Source: Gemmatimonadaceae bacterium (lineage in GTDB: Bacteria; Gemmatimonadota; Gemmatimonadetes; Gemmatimonadales; Gemmatimonadaceae). From it: a DNA stretch of 34,345 nt. Below the pieces are notes generated by a model, which saw only the letters and a list, made by a program, of their open reading frames with translations, had not been told where the DNA came from and did no database searches. This document shows, in pieces, positions 31,771 to 34,345 of the stretch. Position 1 is the stretch's first letter, and each line of letters begins with the position of its first letter. The stretch covers positions 1-34,345 of the forward strand of contig JANWIF010000105.1 in NCBI GenBank assembly GCA_025450035.1, read 5' to 3'. The translations under genes and the position numbers were made by a program.

Positions 31771-32106
31771 TTACACCTCCGCGGCCAGTAGTCGCGCGAC
31801 GGCGGCGACGCGGCGCCGCCAATCGGCCGTTTCGAGGGCGAGTTGCTTCCGGCCCGCACGCGTGAGCGCGTAGAACTTGGCGCGGCGCGAGTTCTGGGTG
31901 TCGCGCCATTCGGCGTCCAGCCAGCCGGCGCGCTCGAGACGCTGCAGGGCCACGAGGAGCGAGCCCGGATTCACCGTGAACACGCCGCGTGAGATCTGCT
32001 CGACGCGCCGCGTGATGCCGAAGCCGTGCATCGGCTCGAGGCTCAACGTCTTGAGGATGAGCAGGTCGAGCGTTCCCTGAATGACGTCGGTGTTCGGTTG
32101 GTCCAC
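31771..32106 (-). CDS. PadR-family transcriptional repressor
   Basis: A 111-residue PadR regulator: DQPNTDVIQGTLDLLILKTL, then MHGFGITRRVEQISRGVFTV, NPGSLLVALQRLERAGWLDA and the wing RRAKFYALTRAGRKQL, followed by one C-terminal helix (subfamily 2, short). Start GTG 32106 is chosen over ATG 32172, because the promoter and operator lie between the two, so an ATG 32172 start would be upstream of the transcript. A purine-rich GGGGGGA precedes the GTG at short spacing. The ADOP permease follows four bases after the stop. PadR thus probably represses both itself and the permease until a ligand is bound. Confidence 0.9.
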   Translation of the reverse strand: MDQPNTDVIQGTLDLLILKTLSLEPMHGFGITRRVEQISRGVFTVNPGSLLVALQRLERAGWLDAEWRDTQNSRRAKFYALTRAGRKQLALETADWRRRVAAVARLLAAEV

Positions 32107-32132
32107 GAATCCCCCCGCGGGAGCGACGGCAG

Positions 32133-32177
32133 AGCATAACACGTACTTATCTTGATTGTCAAGATATGACAATCAAG
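32133..32177 (-). promoter_or_regulatory. padR-ADOP promoter with nested palindromic operator
   Basis: On the minus strand a perfect -35 TTGACA (32162-32157) is followed after 18 nt by TATGCT (32138-32133). Two perfect palindromes overlap the -35: TATCTTGA-TTG-TCAAGATA (32148-32166) and an 11-bp pair CTTGATTGTCA / TGACAATCAAG (32151-32161, 32167-32177) with five bases between. This is the expected position for PadR autorepression. Confidence 0.82.
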
Positions 32178-32382
32178 TTGACGATCCCGGCCTCGCGCGC
32201 CAGCGGCCGCACGGCGCCGGGCCCCTGGACGATGGGCCTGACGGATGGACAAAGGAGCGCCGCGAGCCGGCCATGTGGTGGTACAGGGGTCGAGTGGCCG
32301 ATCACCCTGGGCCATAGACAAAGTGAGCAGGCGTCGCGAGCTTCTCTGAACGCAAGAGGACGCTGCGAACCCCCGGAGGTTT

Positions 32383-33000
32383 ATGGTGAAGATCACGATC
32401 CTCGCGATGTCGGCCGTGGTTATTCTCGGTGCCGCCGTTCAGCGTCCGACGAGTATCGCCGCGTCATCGCCGGGAGCAGCGTCGACCTACGACGTGGGCC
32501 GCATCCAGACACGATTGGGTGAGATCCTTTTCGTCCTGTACGACCAGACGCCACGCCACAAGGCGAGCTTCGTCAAGCTGGCGGCGGAGCACTACTGGGA
32601 CTCGCTGACCTTCAATCGCGTCATCAAGAACTACGTCGCGCAGGGCGGCTGCCCCGACACGCCGGAGGGTTTCACCGGATCGCCGTACCTGCTCGCGCCG
32701 GAGTTCAACGACAGCTTGAAGCACGTGTACGGAGCGGTAGGAGCCGGGCGCGACGACAACCCGGGCCAACTCTCCACCGGCTGCCAGTTCTATATTGTGG
32801 CGAACAAGCAGGGTCTCCCGCGTCTCGACAACCACTACACGGTCTACGGCCAGGTCTTCAAAGGAATGGACGTCGTCGAAGCGATCGTGTCGGTGCCGAA
32901 AGACTCCACAAACAAACCGCTCGCACCCATCACCCTCCACATCGACGTCATCCCGATGACGGCGGCGCAATTGAAGACATACGGCTTCGCTGCGCATTGA
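32383..33000 (+). CDS. Exported cyclophilin-type peptidyl-prolyl isomerase
   Basis: A 205-residue cyclophilin that speeds cis-trans isomerisation of prolyl bonds. A short signal or anchor sequence (ITILAMSAVVILGAAVQ) implies a periplasmic or lipid-side location. The core has GEILFVLYDQTPRHKASFVK, HYWDSLTFNRVIKNYVAQGG, LLAPEFND, then STGCQFYIV and NHYTVYGQVFKGMDVVEAI. The usual catalytic Phe-x-Arg is present as TFNRVI. GGAGG at 32375-32379 is nearer to ideal for GTG 32386 than for ATG 32383. It is divergent from padR; the intervening 205 nt show no other gene. Convergent with the last permease. Confidence 0.9.
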   Translation: MVKITILAMSAVVILGAAVQRPTSIAASSPGAASTYDVGRIQTRLGEILFVLYDQTPRHKASFVKLAAEHYWDSLTFNRVIKNYVAQGGCPDTPEGFTGSPYLLAPEFNDSLKHVYGAVGAGRDDNPGQLSTGCQFYIVANKQGLPRLDNHYTVYGQVFKGMDVVEAIVSVPKDSTNKPLAPITLHIDVIPMTAAQLKTYGFAAH

Positions 33001-33015
33001 TCGCCGGGGCGATCA
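32998..33015. terminator. Small palindrome between convergent genes
   Basis: TGATCGCC-GG-GGCGATCA is a perfect palindrome beginning with the cyclophilin stop codon and ending 20 nt before the permease stop. It could serve as a bidirectional terminator, but the stem is short and there is no U-run on the + strand. Confidence 0.35.
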
Positions 33016-33034
33016 TATAGGTATGGCTGTGGAA

Positions 33035-34345
33035 TCAACGGGTCGTCGCTCGGCGTGTGGGTGAGGCATCGCCGCGCAGGGCATCCATCGGACTGGTCCG
33101 CGCGGCGCGGCGCGCCGGGACCCAGCATGCCGCGAGGGCGATCACTACGATCACCATCGGCGCCGCGGCGAACGTCGCGCCATCGAGCGGACGAACGCCA
33201 TAGAGCAGACTCGACATGACGCGCGTGAGCGCCGCCGCGGCCGCAAGGCCAACCACGACGCCGGCCGCGGTGAGCGCGGCCCCGTGCCGCACCACCAGGC
33301 TGACCACGTCCGCCGCGTGGGCGCCTAACGCCATGCGCAGCGCGATCTCTGCCGTACGCTGGCTCACCGTGTAGGCGATCACGCCGTAGATGCCGACGCC
33401 GCCTAACGCCATGGCCAGCAGGCCGAACGTCACCAGCAGCACCGTTGCGAATCGCGGACGCGCGAGCGACGCGGTGATCAGCTCGCGCATCGGGCGAATG
33501 TCGCTCACCGGCGTGTCCGGGTCGATCGAAGCCACCACCGCGCGCAGGCTCGCGGCTATTGCACGCGGGTCGCGGCGGCTGCGCACGACCAGCGACATGT
33601 CCTGGTCGGCCAGCGATTGGGCCAACGGCCGAAAGAACGCGCTCGCGTTCGCATCACCCAGCGACGCGAATCGCGCCGGACCCACCACGCCGACGATCGT
33701 CATCCACGGCTCCTGGCCCGGCCCGCGAATGCGCTTCCCTAACGCGTCCTCACCCGGCCAGTAGCGACGCGCCAGGCTCTCGTTCACCAGCACGACCGGC
33801 GGCGCGCCCAACCGATCGTCCGCAGAGAAGGCTCGGCCGCGCGTTAGGCGCATGCCCATCGTCCCCAGGTAGCCGGCACTGATCGTGCCGGCGACGTCGG
33901 CCAGCGGCCAGTCGCCGGTGCTACTCGCCGCCGCCGGATCGGGACGGCCGTCGATTTTGAATACGCTCGAATAGGTGCGGCCGCCAAAGGGCAGTCGATC
34001 GGTGACGGCGGCCGATGCGACGCCCGGCATTGCCTCGAGGCGCTGCACGAGCTCGGCGTAGAATGCCCGCCGCCGTCCGTCATCGGGATATCGCTCGACA
34101 CTCGGCACAACGGTCGCGGTCACCAATCCATCAGTTCGAAATCCGGGATCGGCGGACAGCAGATTCCAGAAGCTGCGCACGAGTAGGCCGGCGCCGGTCG
34201 CGAGCACCATGGCGAGCGCGATTTCGGCGGCCACCAGCACACCGGCAAGGCGCCGCCGCTCCCGCGTCGCGCTCGAACCGCGTCCGCCCTCCCGCAGCGA
34301 ACCGTTCGGGACGGCGCGTGCGGCGCGACGCGCCGGCGCCAGGCC
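33035..34345 (-). CDS. ADOP-family ABC permease, third copy (5' end outside window)
   Basis: The C-terminal 436 residues of another ADOP permease. The frame is open to the right edge, so the N-terminal half lies beyond the window. Visible parts: the GLAPARRAARAVPNGSLREG linker, RRLAGVLVAAEIALAMVLAT helix, the second periplasmic domain (SLARRYWPGEDALGKRIRGP), and the final three-helix FtsX core (YTVSQRTAEIALRMALGAHA), ending AARTSPMDALRGDASP and a basic tail. It contains three GTTAGGC motifs (33323, 33401, 33843). It is not tandem with the second ADOP gene, being separated by padR and the cyclophilin gene. Confidence 0.92.
   Translation of the reverse strand, partial: GLAPARRAARAVPNGSLREGGRGSSATRERRRLAGVLVAAEIALAMVLATGAGLLVRSFWNLLSADPGFRTDGLVTATVVPSVERYPDDGRRRAFYAELVQRLEAMPGVASAAVTDRLPFGGRTYSSVFKIDGRPDPAAASSTGDWPLADVAGTISAGYLGTMGMRLTRGRAFSADDRLGAPPVVLVNESLARRYWPGEDALGKRIRGPGQEPWMTIVGVVGPARFASLGDANASAFFRPLAQSLADQDMSLVVRSRRDPRAIAASLRAVVASIDPDTPVSDIRPMRELITASLARPRFATVLLVTFGLLAMALGGVGIYGVIAYTVSQRTAEIALRMALGAHAADVVSLVVRHGAALTAAGVVVGLAAAAALTRVMSSLLYGVRPLDGATFAAAPMVIVVIALAACWVPARRAARTSPMDALRGDASPTRRATTR

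Larger units (their letters stand above)
49..33849. repeat. Dispersed heptamer GTTAGGC (25 copies)
   Basis: Start positions by eye: 49, 1083, 1583, 1718, 2795, 4374, 5121, 7511, 11593, 12412, 21624, 25926, 33843 on the + strand, and, as GCCTAAC, 6478, 6787, 7910, 9599, 17350, 24065, 25083, 28279, 29546, 31311, 33323, 33401. In 19 of 25 the preceding base is C. Of 22 genic copies, 16 lie on the coding strand, and 15 of those are read TTA-GGC (Leu-Gly). Three copies are intergenic or in gene remnants. There are none between 12412 and 17350. Confidence 0.85.

Noticed and set aside
32107-32172. Longer PadR protein starting at ATG 32172
   Set aside because: The promoter and operator lie inside that extension, so it would not be in the transcript; the extra residues do not resemble PadR.
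1-34345. CRISPR arrays, rRNA genes, insertion sequences
   Set aside because: No regularly spaced repeats, no rRNA-like stretch and no transposase motif found on either strand.

Overview
The window is GC-rich, densely coding bacterial DNA. It most likely comes from a member of Gemmatimonadota or a close relative. That placement is inferred from three large permeases of the Acidobacteria/Gemmatimonadota ADOP type, a PadR-ADOP pair, a KaiC-like signalling operon and a HemQ-type heme enzyme. There is no rRNA or other phylogenetic marker to confirm it.

Layout. Positions 1-5650 (+) carry a membrane protein cut by the window edge, a winged-helix regulator, an UppS-type cis-prenyltransferase, a DUF4173 membrane protein, HemQ, lipoate-protein ligase and a lipoprotein. 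Positions 5671-8557 (-) are a complete three-gene proton-translocating transhydrogenase operon (pntA1-pntA2-pntB) with 4-nt overlaps. Positions 8731-10369 hold an internally shortened ICMT-like membrane protein, a tRNA-Pro(GGG) with terminator, a broken second copy of the tRNA 3' end, and a small lipoprotein. Positions 10457-11121 hold an OhrR-type redox regulator flanked by two related inverted-repeat sites.

Positions 11.2-15.5 kb look like a decayed signalling locus: a frameshifted histidine kinase tail, a frameshifted receiver, a fragment of a second receiver, and an intact cNMP-domain/TrxR-like flavoprotein. An alpha/beta hydrolase and a RidA protein lie on the other strand between the kinase and receiver remnants. 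Positions 15.6-21.6 kb carry an MFS transporter, a DoxX-family protein, an AlkA glycosylase, a DUF2945 protein, and an SPFH-GYF_2 plus zinc-ribbon pair. Positions 21.6-24.85 kb (-) are an operon of degenerate receiver, dual-domain KaiC ATPase and GAF histidine kinase. Positions 25.2-34.3 kb carry three ADOP permeases (the last cut by the window end), a YVTN-type beta-propeller protein, PadR with a clear operator-promoter, and a cyclophilin.

Three large-scale signals stand out. (1) The heptamer GTTAGGC occurs 25 times by eye, mostly as CGTTAGGC and mostly read as TTA-GGC (Leu-Gly); it is absent from about 12.4-17.3 kb. (2) A junction made of the flavoprotein 3' end and an ADOP permease 3' end occurs at 15389-15511 and again at 25151-25265, bracketing 9.6 kb; each copy keeps a different gene intact. 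(3) The receiver-KaiC-kinase operon has lost the canonical phospho-acceptor aspartate in its receiver.
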